A DNA stretch of 64,000 nucleotides, taken from Lentilactobacillus fungorum. Its GTDB lineage: Bacteria; Bacillota; Bacilli; Lactobacillales; Lactobacillaceae. Where the stretch lies: contig NZ_BNJR01000007.1 of the NCBI RefSeq assembly GCF_016860605.1, forward strand, positions 1 through 64,000, given 5' to 3'. Under the pieces are notes generated by a model that saw nothing but the letters and a program-made list of their open reading frames with translations, searched no databases and was not told where the DNA came from. Shown in pieces: positions 17,723 through 29,000 of the stretch (position 1 is its first letter; every line of letters begins with the position of its first letter). The position numbers and the translations under genes were made by a program.

Positions 17723-18599
17723 TTACCTCACTTGTCACGCCGGTTGCGGCTACCGTTAATTTTCGAATTTTCCAGCTTGGAAAGGCGGCTTGGGCGTTGT
17801 TAATGACTTCATTTTCGGCTGCTTCATCGGCAAGAATGGCCATCAAAGTTGAGCCGCTACCACTAATATACATCGTACCACCGACTCGTTCACAGATAGC
17901 TTTGGCAGCATCATAATCTGGAATTAATTTGGCCCGGTACGGTTCGTGCATCCGGTCGTCGCAAGCCTCGTGAATCATGTGCATATCGCCTAGTTCAAGG
18001 GCTTTGGTCATTGCCGCACAGTGAGACACTTGATGAATGGCGTCGGCGTAAGACAATGTCTTGGGCAATACTTTGCGGGCCTCGTGCGTGCTGACTTCAT
18101 AATCTGGGATTAATGCGACGAAATGTAACTCTGGGTTAACATCATACTTGATCACTTGTGGTTCATGATGGTCATCCATAAAGGAAACACAGAGGCCGCC
18201 GAGGATTGCCGGGGTGACGTTATCTGGATGTCCTTCCATTTGAGTAGCTAAGCTGAGCAGTTGATCTTTTGATATGCCATCGCTAAACCAAACGCTGGCT
18301 GCTTTTAGACCAGCGACAACGCAGACTGATGAACTGCCAAGGCCGCGGGCAACCGGGATATCGCCGGTAATTGTAATTTTGACATTTGGTACCGGCTTAT
18401 CAAGAAAGTTGCAGCCCTTGACAAAGGCCTGGTAAACCAAGTTGTCTTCGGTTTGAAATTCAGCTGGGCAGCCGCTGATTTCCAATTTGGTAGTACTTGG
18501 TTCAAACGTAATGGTTGAGTAGTAAGAAACTGCCAAGCCAAGACAGTCAAAGCCAACGCCAACGTTAGCACTAGTTGCTGGCACTTTGATCTTGATCAT
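17694..18599 (-). CDS. thrB: Homoserine kinase
   Basis: A 301-residue GHMP-family kinase that phosphorylates homoserine with ATP, the fourth step from aspartate to threonine. ATG 18599 follows CGAGGAGGT; the longer frame is rejected. The N-terminus KVPATSANVGVGFDCLGLA and the ATP-binding PVARGLGSSSVCVVAGL are diagnostic. It overlaps thrC by 29 bp upstream and the ACT gene by 29 bp downstream, which implies translational coupling. Confidence 0.95.
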   Translation of the reverse strand: MIKIKVPATSANVGVGFDCLGLAVSYYSTITFEPSTTKLEISGCPAEFQTEDNLVYQAFVKGCNFLDKPVPNVKITITGDIPVARGLGSSSVCVVAGLKAASVWFSDGISKDQLLSLATQMEGHPDNVTPAILGGLCVSFMDDHHEPQVIKYDVNPELHFVALIPDYEVSTHEARKVLPKTLSYADAIHQVSHCAAMTKALELGDMHMIHEACDDRMHEPYRAKLIPDYDAAKAICERVGGTMYISGSGSTLMAILADEAAENEVINNAQAAFPSWKIRKLTVAATGVTSEVSERGKVLHR

Positions 18600-20076
18600 A
18601 GAATACCTCCTCGATTTTTGCCTGAACATAGTCACTCATTTGGTCTTTTTCAATAACTGACTCGTGTCTGACTGGCAGATCCCAGACTTCCCTGAGGTTA
18701 TCGGGAATCTGAACGTGGGTTTTAGCTTCAAGATCCTTCATAACTTGCAAGGGATCAGCAGCCGTCTCGGGCAAGATGGCATCAGCGACGGCGTTGACAA
18801 ACTTATACGGGCTGGCAGTGCTTAGTAGGATCATGGGGGTTTGACTGTCAATTTGTTGATAATCACGCATAACTTTGTAACCGGCGGCCGTATGGGGATC
18901 CATCAGATAACCAGTCTTTTGATAAACGGCTTTGATGCCCGCTTCGATCTCGTCATCGGTACTATACCCACAATAAAAGTCGGCTTGAATGCGGGCTAAC
19001 ACGTCCTTGGAGACTTCGTATTTACCGCTGTCTTCCAAGTCATCCATCAGTTGTTTAACGTAAGCCGAGTCTTCGCCACTCTTATAATACAAAAGCCGTT
19101 CAAAATTACTTGAAACTTGAATATCCATACTAGGGGCAACGGTCTGGAAGAACGGCCGGTTACGGTCATAAACGCCATGTTTGAAGAAATTAGCCAGTAC
19201 GTTGTTTTCGTTACAAGCGACTACGAATTTATCGACTGGCAAGCCTAATAGTTTAGCATAATAACCAGCTAAAACGTCGCCGAAGTTGCCGGTTGGAACC
19301 GTAAAGTTCACTTTGTCGCCGGTTTTAATCGTACCATTATTAACGAGTTGCTTGTAAGCATCAAAGTAATAAACCACTTGCGGGATGAGCCGGCCAATAT
19401 TGATTGAGTTTGCACTGGAGAGGTTGACGTCTTCGCCAATCGCGTTTTTAAGGGCTTGGTCATTAAAGATTCGCTTGACGTTGGTTTGAGCGTCATCAAA
19501 GTTGCCTTTGATCGCGGCCACTTTGGTGTTATGGCCACCAGTAGTTACCATCTGGAGTTTTTGAATTGGGCTAACACCACCATCTGGATAAAAGACAATG
19601 ATTCCCATATGATGGAGATCTTTGAACCCTTCCAAGGCAGCCTTGCCGGTATCGCCGCTAGTTGCGGTTAATATCATGATTTTATGGTCGGCAACTAAAA
19701 CGTGTTTCATTAATTGAGGTAATAATTGTAAGCCAACGTCTTTAAAGGCGCTGGTAGGCCCGTGAAAAAGCTCTAGGACGTGAAAGTCGTCAACGGCGAC
19801 GACTGGCGTAATTTGATCGGAGTCAAAGCTGTGACGATATGCATTATCAACACTTTCGCTGATTTCTTCTGCTGAAAAGTCAGGCAATAACTTTGCCAAA
19901 ACGGCCCGGGCAATGTCTGTATAACTTAACGTGATTAATTTGGCCAAGTCAACTTGAGTATCGCCGAGGTTTGGATAAACAAACAACCCCTTATCATCTG
20001 AGAAGCCTTTTTCAATGGCAGCTTTTGCCGAGATGTGAACGGAATTATCTCTGGTACTCGTATAATTTTTAGTCAT
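18571..20076 (-). CDS. thrC: Threonine synthase
   Basis: A 501-residue PLP enzyme converting O-phosphohomoserine to threonine. The PLP-lysine motif GPTSAFKDVGLQLLPQ is near residue 110-125, with the phosphate-binding segment TATSGDTGKAAL following. The length matches the long yeast and E. coli-type form. ATG 20076 follows GCAAGGAGT. It is the first gene of the minus-strand thrCB-ACT operon, read from the promoter at 20109-20137 and divergent from hom. Confidence 0.95.
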   Translation of the reverse strand: MTKNYTSTRDNSVHISAKAAIEKGFSDDKGLFVYPNLGDTQVDLAKLITLSYTDIARAVLAKLLPDFSAEEISESVDNAYRHSFDSDQITPVVAVDDFHVLELFHGPTSAFKDVGLQLLPQLMKHVLVADHKIMILTATSGDTGKAALEGFKDLHHMGIIVFYPDGGVSPIQKLQMVTTGGHNTKVAAIKGNFDDAQTNVKRIFNDQALKNAIGEDVNLSSANSINIGRLIPQVVYYFDAYKQLVNNGTIKTGDKVNFTVPTGNFGDVLAGYYAKLLGLPVDKFVVACNENNVLANFFKHGVYDRNRPFFQTVAPSMDIQVSSNFERLLYYKSGEDSAYVKQLMDDLEDSGKYEVSKDVLARIQADFYCGYSTDDEIEAGIKAVYQKTGYLMDPHTAAGYKVMRDYQQIDSQTPMILLSTASPYKFVNAVADAILPETAADPLQVMKDLEAKTHVQIPDNLREVWDLPVRHESVIEKDQMSDYVQAKIEEVFYDQDQSASN

Positions 20077-20108
20077 TTGCGTTTACTCCTTGCATTTCTG
20101 TGATTACT

Positions 20109-20137
20109 ATGATAATCTGTTTTCATTAGAAAAACAA
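20109..20137 (-). promoter_or_regulatory. Promoter of thrC operon
   Basis: On the minus strand TTGTTT (20137-20132) and TATCAT (20114-20109) have a 17-bp spacer, about 35 bp from the thrC start. A short inverted repeat GTGTT/AACAC (20138-20158) lies next to it between the divergent operons and could be an operator. Confidence 0.6.
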
Positions 20138-20167
20138 GTGTTTATTATTTATGAACACGAATTTATT

Positions 20168-20207
20168 AGGACGGCTGCGTTAGGCAGAGACCTGGCGTCG
20201 CTCAACT
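20168..20207 (+). repeat. Short (internally deleted) palindromic repeat copy
   Basis: TTAGGACGGCTGCG, then GGCAGAGACC and GTCGCTCAACT: the two ends of the 119-bp repeat family without the central stem. It ends about 4 bp before the GGGAGG site of hom. Confidence 0.5.
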
Positions 20208-20226
20208 TATCTGGGAGGTTTTAACT

Positions 20227-21408
20227 GTGAACATCGCAATTTTGGGGTTTGGTACGGTTGGTACCGGTGTTTATAAAATTATCAAGAAAGCGAATCGCCA
20301 GACCCAAAACCTCCATGTGAAGCATATTTTAATTCGAAAAAATAAAAAACCGGATTTACCGGAAATGACCGACGACATTGAAGCAATCTTAAATGATAAA
20401 GAAGTTGATATTGTTGTAGAGGTCATCGGCGGCATCGAACCGGCTCATCAGTATATTATCTCGGCTTTGAAGCACAAGAAGCATGTGATTACTGCCAATA
20501 AAGCCGTCATCGCCCAGTATATGGATGAATTTACCAAGGTTTCCCGCGAAAATGGCGTCAAGTTTTACTTTGAATCAAGTGTAGGCGGTGGTATTCCATG
20601 GATCCAAGGCTTGGAGCGGGCCTTAAGAGTTGATGACGTCAATAAGATTCAAGGGATTTTCAATGGGACGTCAAACTTTATTTTGGATCAGATGCATCGC
20701 AGCGGTGAGCCGTTTAACGACGTATTAATGCAGGCTCAGCAACTAGGCTACGCGGAAGCAGATCCTTCTGCTGACATTGACGGTTTGGACGTTGCCAACA
20801 AGTTGTGTATCAGCGTCGATATTGCCTATGACCTGTTTATCAAGCCAAACAAGGATCTGCCAATCTTTGGCATTCGCAACATCACTGAAGATGACATGGC
20901 TTACTTTGATCAGCTGGGGTTAACCGTCAAATTGATGGGAATTAGCCATCAGCGTGGCAATGAATTTGATTACGTGGTTGAACCAACACTGTACTATGGC
21001 GATACATTGGAGGCTCACACAAAGGATAATTACAATTTGATTTCTTTACACGGTCAAACCATTGGGAACTTGAAGTTTATGGGCCAAGGCGCCGGTCAAC
21101 TGCCGACTGCTAATGCGGTTATTCAAGATATTTTAGATATTTTCCAAAACAAGGAACATTTAAAGCGGGAATTTAAGAGCCCCTTCAAATATCGATCGGA
21201 TTTGACCAAACATGATTACATTGTTCGATCAGAAATTGATTGTTCAGAGCTCTTTAAGCGGTTTAGCCCATCGATTCGCGGCGATTACTTAGTTGTTAAC
21301 GAAGTTCCAGTTGGTGAAATGCATCGGTTAATGAAACAAGTGCTTCAAAAAGATGAAACAGCGTTTATGGCAAGCTTACCAGAAAAACGGGGAGGTGCAG
21401 TAAAATGA
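20227..21408 (+). CDS. hom: Homoserine dehydrogenase
   Basis: A 393-residue NAD(P)-dependent enzyme making homoserine from aspartate semialdehyde. GTG start after GGGAGGTTTT. The Rossmann motif GFGTVGTGVY is at residues 7-16; GIFNGTSNFIL and the catalytic-region motif YAEADPSADIDGLDVANKL are intact. It is shorter than the roughly 430-residue forms with a full C-terminal ACT domain, so feedback control by threonine may be weak or may fall to other ACT proteins (inference). Its stop overlaps the aspartokinase start (ATGA). Confidence 0.95.
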   Translation: MNIAILGFGTVGTGVYKIIKKANRQTQNLHVKHILIRKNKKPDLPEMTDDIEAILNDKEVDIVVEVIGGIEPAHQYIISALKHKKHVITANKAVIAQYMDEFTKVSRENGVKFYFESSVGGGIPWIQGLERALRVDDVNKIQGIFNGTSNFILDQMHRSGEPFNDVLMQAQQLGYAEADPSADIDGLDVANKLCISVDIAYDLFIKPNKDLPIFGIRNITEDDMAYFDQLGLTVKLMGISHQRGNEFDYVVEPTLYYGDTLEAHTKDNYNLISLHGQTIGNLKFMGQGAGQLPTANAVIQDILDIFQNKEHLKREFKSPFKYRSDLTKHDYIVRSEIDCSELFKRFSPSIRGDYLVVNEVPVGEMHRLMKQVLQKDETAFMASLPEKRGGAVK

Positions 21409-22730
21409 AAGTTGCAAAATTTGGTGGGAGTTCGGTTGCTGATGCAGCCCAGTTCAAAAAAGTGCGTTCAATTGTAGAAGCCAGCGCGGATAGAAGAATC
21501 GTAGTGGTCAGCGCGGCTGGTAAGAGTAGCGAAGAGTCGATTAAGGTGACGGATTTGTTGATGGCCGTTGAAAAGTTAAGGGATGCCGGCGAGGATTATC
21601 AGCCGACCTTTAACCACATCGAACGGCGGTTTATCGGCATTCGTGATGCTTTGGGGCTCAATGTCGCTATCGAAAATGATCTGCAAAAAATCGAACGATT
21701 AATTCCAACCTGCACCTATGATTATTTGGTATCTCGTGGTGAATTTCTGACGGCAAAATTAATGGCCGACTTCTTAGGCTTTCAATTCCTTGATGCCGCC
21801 CGCTTCTTGGTGTATGACGGTCACACAGTTAATTATGGCGAATCAATTAACCGCCTGCGCGACTTTTTGTCGGCTAACTCACGGATAGTTGTCCCCGGTT
21901 TTTATGGCGTTGATGAGGCCGGTGAGATTCACGTGATGGCTCGGGGCGGTGGTGACGTTTCCGGCGCGATTATGGCAAATTTGGTTGACGCCGATTTGTA
22001 TGAGAATTGGACAGACGTTTCTGGCATTAAGATGGCCGATCCGCGAATTGTTGATCATTCCCGCCGAATTAGCGAATTAACTTATGATGAGCTGCAGGAA
22101 TTATCGTACATGGGCGTGAGTGTTTTTCAAGAAGAAGCAATCAAACCGGTTGCTGAACGTCAAATCCCAATTGCCATTTTGAATACGAATCATCCAGAAG
22201 AAGATGGCACGCTGGTTGAAGGAACGGTTCGCCGAGATCCCAACCAACTTGTGACCGGTGTCGCCGGTAAAAAAGACTATGTCATTATTTCAATTCAAAA
22301 ATATCAGTTAAATAAGCGGTTTGACGTGATGGCAAAGGTCTTTTCTGAAATTCAGGCTTTCAATGTGCCGTTTGAATACGTTTCGTCCGGTACGGATTCG
22401 TTTAGTTTCTTGGCTAAGCGTAGTCAATTAGCTGGCAAATTAGGCGCAATTTTGGCAGCTCTTAAAAAGTGCGGGCTGGATCGGGTCAAGCTAGAAAAAG
22501 ATATCGCGTTGGTTGCCGCGGTTTCCCATGAGTTGGGCAGCCGGCCAGCCAACGCGGGGAAAATTTTAGATCTCCTAAATGACAGTCAAATCAAGGTACA
22601 CTTGGTCATCCAAGAAGGCAGCGATATCAAAGTCGTGTTCGGCGTGGCCAATGAAGATTATGAAAAAACCATCAAGAAGATTTATCGGGATGTTAATTTG
22701 AAGGCAAAAAAGCTTAGAATGGCGATTTAA
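21405..22730 (+). CDS. lysC: Aspartate kinase
   Basis: A 441-residue monofunctional aspartokinase, first step of the aspartate family. N-terminal KFGGSSVADAAQFKKV is the kinase signature; RGGGDVSGAIMA and the VSRGEF segment are intact. The C-terminal 150 residues hold two ACT domains (QLVTGVAGKKDYVIISIQ and ALVAAVSHELG regions), the usual site of amino acid feedback. It overlaps hom by 4 bp. Length and layout resemble the Bacillus YclM/aspartokinase III type. Threonine is the likely effector from context. Confidence 0.92.
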   Translation: MKVAKFGGSSVADAAQFKKVRSIVEASADRRIVVVSAAGKSSEESIKVTDLLMAVEKLRDAGEDYQPTFNHIERRFIGIRDALGLNVAIENDLQKIERLIPTCTYDYLVSRGEFLTAKLMADFLGFQFLDAARFLVYDGHTVNYGESINRLRDFLSANSRIVVPGFYGVDEAGEIHVMARGGGDVSGAIMANLVDADLYENWTDVSGIKMADPRIVDHSRRISELTYDELQELSYMGVSVFQEEAIKPVAERQIPIAILNTNHPEEDGTLVEGTVRRDPNQLVTGVAGKKDYVIISIQKYQLNKRFDVMAKVFSEIQAFNVPFEYVSSGTDSFSFLAKRSQLAGKLGAILAALKKCGLDRVKLEKDIALVAAVSHELGSRPANAGKILDLLNDSQIKVHLVIQEGSDIKVVFGVANEDYEKTIKKIYRDVNLKAKKLRMAI

Positions 22731-22733
22731 TAT

Positions 22734-22771
22734 CGCGGCTAACCGTTTCTTCAAGCTAAACGGCTAGTCGC
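22734..22771 (+). other. Hairpin downstream of aspartokinase
   Basis: GCGGCTAACCGTTT pairs with AAACGGCTAGTCGC at 12 of 14 positions. No T-tract follows; it may protect the mRNA end or be a remnant element. Confidence 0.4.
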
Positions 22772-22815
22772 TCCTCCTCCAATAACCATTAAGTGAATAA
22801 TTGCCACCCCCGTTT

Positions 22816-22851
22816 AGCGTTGAATGTCCACTCATTCAACGCTATTTTTTT
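22816..22851 (+). terminator. Rho-independent terminator of hom-aspartokinase operon
   Basis: AGCGTTGAATG pairs perfectly with CATTCAACGCT across a 6-nt loop, followed by T7. The rest of 22852-23041 is an A/T-rich upstream region of the giant surface gene without a clear promoter. Confidence 0.85.
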
Positions 22852-23041
22852 GCCCTCACCTTGAAAAAAGCGGCAGTCAATGCCCTTTAACCGGGACTTA
22901 GAGCGTCTAAAAATTAGCGGCCAAAATTTCCCGTATTTTTTTGCCCCCATGATATGATGCTTTTGGAAATGGTAGACATGTAATGATGGGTATAACAAGT
23001 AAGACATTGAATTACTTGATTTGGGGAGGAGTTTGTTAATC

Positions 23042-26000
23042 ATGAATAAATTGTCTAAAACGCGCGAAGAAAAGGTACATTACAAGATGTACAAAGCGGG
23101 GAAACATTGGTTATTCGCGGGCTTGGCAACGATCAGTTTGGGGATTGGATTAGGTTTGTCAGATGGCAATGCCAAGGCGAATACTGCCGATACGATTTCC
23201 GCTACAGAAGCAGTGACAGCCAACGGGGGTTCGGCTGCCGACCAGGGTTCAGATGCCCAAAGCCAAGCGGTAAGCTCAACCAGCACAAGTTCAACACAAC
23301 CGGATAAGATGTCGGCTAGTTCGGCCGATTCCAATGTAGCGGTTAGCTCACCGGATGAGGCAAAAGAGGCGACTTCAACAGCTGTTCAGCCAGAGTCGGC
23401 TCAGTCTAAGCCGGAACCAACCGCTACTTTGTCGACGGCCGCTACAACGCAAGCCAAATCAACGGGTGCGTTGACGGCTTCTAGCCAATCGGCATCAATG
23501 ACAAGTCAGGCACCAGCTCAATCTACCGCTGTGCCCTCAGCTACTGCCGATTCAAAAGCCGCTGCTACGCCTCACTCAATTAGCAGTTCTGAAAAGCAAT
23601 CCCAAGCTGCTCAGTTAACAACCAGTGATGCCCCAACTGCTAAAGGGGCTGTCGCCGCCCAACCGGCAGAACAGACAACTGATACCGCGACGGCCGCTAA
23701 AGAAACCAGTCAGCCAGAAGATCAAAAAGCTGAAAAACCAACTTCAACGGCCAAGGTTGACCAGAAAACGGCAGCGCAACCCACTCAAGTCAGCGACAAA
23801 GTTAACGCGGCGATGGCTGATGAATTAGTTAATCAAAACGCGGATCAGGTTGATCAGCAGGCCGATTTGGATATGGATCAATTGGCCACAAAGGGCACGA
23901 CTGCCAAAGTGTCGGCAAAGCTACAGCCGAAACTTGCCGGCACCGCCATGAATAAGATGATGTTTGCCGCTGCAGCTCCCGTGGAGATTGTAAAATCCGG
24001 CAACTGGGGGACCAGCAAGTGGGAGTTTGACTCAACCGGCACGCTGACAATCCATCAGGGCCAACTGTCTTCGGTAACTAATACGAATAATCCGTTAAAA
24101 GATTTTGCAGCAGATATTAAGAAAATCATGATTGATACCGGCACCACGGCGCCAGTTGATTCATCGTATTTATTTTCCCAACCAGATGGCAGTGGATTGC
24201 CTAACGTTACTTATATTCAAGGCGAAAATTTGATTACTAAAAACACGACTAACTTTGCCCGAATGTTTCAAAATGATCAGCGCTTAGTTTCGGTAGACGT
24301 CAGCAAATGGGACGTCCGCAAAGCTGTCATGCCAACGAGCTACCCTGATGATCAGCATCTTGGTGCCATGTACCAGATGTTTGACGGCGCTAGCAGCTTG
24401 ACGTCACTGGACCTTACCGGCTGGGATACTTTTTCATTTAAAACCGCCGGTGCCTTTGGCTGGACAGCGATGCAGGAAATGTTAAGGGGAACGACCAATC
24501 TTTGGAAAATAACGGTTGGGCCTAAAACATTCTTAGCTTCAAACAAGGACTTGGCCGGCAGTAACGCGATCCCCGATGCCCCTGGGAAGTATCAACAAAT
24601 CGTCGACCCGTTGACTAATTTGTTATACGGGAGTACCAATGCCCAATGGCAATTAGTTGGTACTGGGACGGACCATCATCCACAAGGGCCGATGATGACA
24701 GCGACGGCGCTTCAAGACAAAATTAATGACGGTGACTATACCCAACCAATTACTTTTGTCTGGGCGCAAACCCAACTCGAAGCGGCCACGGTTAATTTCA
24801 TTCGATCATTAGATGGCGTCAAATTATCAAGCGCTTCAACCACAGGACCAGTTGGCACGCAATTAGCGTTAACTCAGCTGAATACAAGCTCTGGGGTAGA
24901 AAAAGGCAGTCGGCTCGGCAGTCCTTTTGTAACTGCTAATCTGCCAAAGGGTTATCACTTAACACCAGATATTCGAACAAGTGACAAGCAACCTACCGCG
25001 CTCACCTATGGAACGGATAAAACGATTAACGTGTACGTGGAATCTGACGTTCCTTATTACAAAGCAGTAACCGTTAATAAGTATGAAATGGACGACAATG
25101 GCCAGCCAACTAATATTACTCTGGGAGCTTTTGATATTTTTGCGTTTGCTGGGGATGTGATCACGATAAAGTACAATGATCCAAGATGGTCGACAGCCAG
25201 CTTCGGTTTTGAAGTGATCCCCCAAGCGGATGTTGTCTACACGGTTCCGGGGACTCAAACTCCTAGCAAACCGGTGCCCCTTTATTTCAAGAAGATTGAT
25301 GTTTCAACGATTACGGTTAATTACGTCAACACCAAAACTGGCGAAACAATCGGTACTAGCAAGCCCATCGGCAAGCGGTATGACACAATTGACTTAACCG
25401 CTAATAGTGATCGCTTAGCTATCCCTGTTGGCTACCATTATTCAACAACGCCGACTGAATTAGGCGGGCGAACTCAACCAACCAGTTTGGATTTGGAACC
25501 GACGCTGCAAACCGCAACCGTCTACGTGTCACCAAATGAAATTAAAACGACGGATACCGGCGCCATCACGGTTCACTATTATTTGGCCGACTCCACGACT
25601 AAAGTGCAAGCAGATCGTAAGGTTGGCGGTTTTGTCGGCGAGACGGTAACAATTTCCGCCCAAGACGCCGACCAAACCGTTGCAGGGTACACCCTGGTAC
25701 CAAATCAGCCAGCCAAGAGCGTCACGTTGGATGGCCAACCAAAAGAAGCTACTTTCTACTATACGGCCAATGATCAAAAAAACATCACGATTACCTATCT
25801 TGACGGCGATTCCGGCAATTCAATCGGCACCAGTCAACCTGACGGGCGCACCGGTGAAACCCTTCAATTGGGTTCTGATAGCGCTAAAGTGGTTATCCCA
25901 GCCGGCTACTACTACGCAACTGCTGGTGAGTTAACGGGTGATCAAAAGCAGCCGAGTGACCTGACTTGGACGACGACACCGCAAACGACCAACGTTTACG

Positions 26001-29000
26001 TGATTGGCAATCCGGTTAAAGCTGGCGATCCCAACGCCGTGACGGTGCATTATTATCTGGAAAACACAACTCAATCCGTTAAGGCCGATGACTCACTTGG
26101 CGGCAAAATTGGTGGCCAAGTAACGGTTAATCCGGCAACAATTGCCGGTTATCGTCTCGTTGATGGTCAAACGGCTAAGGCGGTGACCTTGACTGCTGAA
26201 AACGACCAGACCGTGACTTTCTTTTATCAAGCCGATGAACAAAAAACAATTACGGTGAGTTACGTTGATACCAATACGAACAAGGAAATTGGTAACAGTG
26301 TCCCAACTGGCCACACCAATGAAAAGCTTGATTTGGGTTCAACGAGTGACCAGATTAGTATCCCGGCTGGCTACCACTACGCCACGCCAGCCGAATTACA
26401 GGCCGGCCAAACCCAGCCAACGGCTTTAACTTGGACGACCGATCAGCAGGCCACCAAAGTTTACGTGGTGGGCAATGAGGTTAAACCGGGCGACCAAAAT
26501 GCCGTAACAGTTCATTATTATTTAGCAAATACGACCCAGTCACTCAAGGCGGATGAATCAGTTGGTGGTGTCGTTGGCATCCCGGTCACCATCGATCCAG
26601 CAGAAATTAAGGGTTACACGGGAATTGCCGGCCAAGCGGCTAAAACCCTCACGTTGGCCGCGGCAGCGGGTCAAATCGTAACGTTCTATTACACTGCAGA
26701 TGATCAAAACAACATTACCGTTAGCTACGTTGATCCAAAGACGGGTGACCAAATTGGTGACAACCAAACGCCAGCTGGCCATACCGGTGAGAAACTTGAT
26801 TTAGGCAAAGGCAGTCAACAAATGACAATCCCAGCAGGGTACCACTATGCCACGCCGGAAGAATTACCTCAAGGCACTCAGCAGCCAACGGCTTTAACTT
26901 GGACGACTAATCAACAGGCCACCAAAGTCTACGTTGTCGGGAACCCTGTTAAATCAGGTGATGTCAATGCCGTGACGGTTCACTACTATTTGGATCAAAC
27001 GACCACGTCATTAAAGGCGGATGACTCAGTTGGCGGCATCGTGGGCGAGTCAGTGACGGTGAGCCCAGCAGAAATCAAGGGTTATACCTTGGTAGCCGGC
27101 CAAACGGCGCAAACGGTCAAGTTGGACGCGCAAAATGGTCAAACCCGCACATTCTATTATCAAGCTGACGCGCAAACCAACATCACAGTCATTTATGTTG
27201 ATCCAAATGGTAACCAACAGGTGGGCAACCCGCAAAAACCAGCCGGCCATACTGGCGAAGAACTTGATTTAGGCAAAGATAGCCAACAACTCACCATCCC
27301 AGCCGGCTACCATTACGCAACCCCAGCCGAATTACCAAGTGGCGTTGGCCAGCCAGAAAATCCTAAGTGGACCACTGCGGATCAGACCACTCAAGTTTAC
27401 GTGATTGGTAATGAAGTCAAGCCAACTGATCCGAATGCGATTACGGTTCACTACTACGTTGAAAACACCACGAAGGCTTTGAAAGCCGATGACTTGTTTG
27501 GCGGCCAAATTGGCACTCCGGTAACGGTGAGCCCAGCAGAAATCAAGGGTTATACCTTAGTAGCCGGCCAAACGGCGCAAACGATCATGCTAGACGTACA
27601 AAAAGGCCAGTCAGTGAGCTTTTATTACCGGGCTGATGCCCAAAGCAATATCACCATTCACTACGTTGATACAGATACGGGCAAATCCATTGGCACTAGT
27701 AACCCAGCTGGTCACACTGATGGGAAATTAGACTTGAGTGCCGCTGGCAGCCAATTAGAGGTTCCAGCCGGCTATCACTACGCAACCCCAGCAGAACTAA
27801 AAGAATCACAAACCCAGCCAACGGCTTTAACTTGGACGACTGATCAGCAGGATACCAACGTTTATATTACTGGCAACGTCGTTGAATCAGGTGACACGAA
27901 TGCCATCACGGTTCACCATTATTTGGCAAACACGACCACGCCGCTTGCAACAGACGACTCACTTGGCGGCAAGGTGGGTGGCCAAGTAACGATAAGCCCG
28001 GCAACGATCAAGGGGTATACGTTAGTTGACGGCCAAAAAGCCCAAATGGTGACTCTAAAGGCAACCGCTGGTCAAACGGTGACGTTCTACTATCAAGCTG
28101 ACGTCCAAACGAATATCACGGTCACCCTTGTGGATACCAACACGAGCACGAAAGTTGGCGATGGGCAAAAACCAGCCGGCCATACTGGCGAAACCTTGGA
28201 TCTCGGCACTGACAGTAAGCAAATCAACATTCCGGCGGGTTATCATTACGCAACGCCAGCCGAGTTACCAGCAGGGACTAACCAGCCCGGTGAACTCACA
28301 TGGACCACAACAGATCAAGCGACAACGGTTTACGTCATTGGTAATAAAGTTGAGTCCGGCGACGTTAACGCCGTCACCGTTCACCATTATTTGGTAAATA
28401 CAACGACTTCATTGAAAGCCGATGAGTCATTGGGTGGCCGAGTAGGTGGTGAAGTGACTGCCAGCCCGGCAAACATTGCAGGGTATACGGCGATTGCTGG
28501 TCAAGCAGCAAAAATATTGACCCTTGATGCCAAAACTGGCCAAACGGTCGTCTTTTACTACCAAGCAAATGACCAGAACAATATCATGGTCAGCTACGTT
28601 GATACGGCAACTGGCAAAGAAGTTACTACTAGCGTGCCAACTGGCCATACCGGCGAAAAACTGGATTTGGGCAAAGACAGCGCTCAACTGGATATGCCAG
28701 CCGGCTACCATTATGCGACGCCAGAAGAACTTCAAGGCGACCAAAAGCAGCCAGAACAGTTAACTTGGACAACTGATCAGCAGGCTGCCAAAGTCTATGT
28801 GGTTGGCGATCCGGTAAAATCTGGTGATGTTAACGCGATAACGGTTCACTATTATTTGAACGGCACAACCAAAGCCCTCAAAGCCGATGACTCAATCGGC
28901 GGCGTGGTTGGCAGTCCGGTTACGATCAGCCCAGCTGTTATTAACGGCTACACCTTAGTAAATGGCCAAACAGCCCAGACGCTGACCTTAAAAGTTCAGG

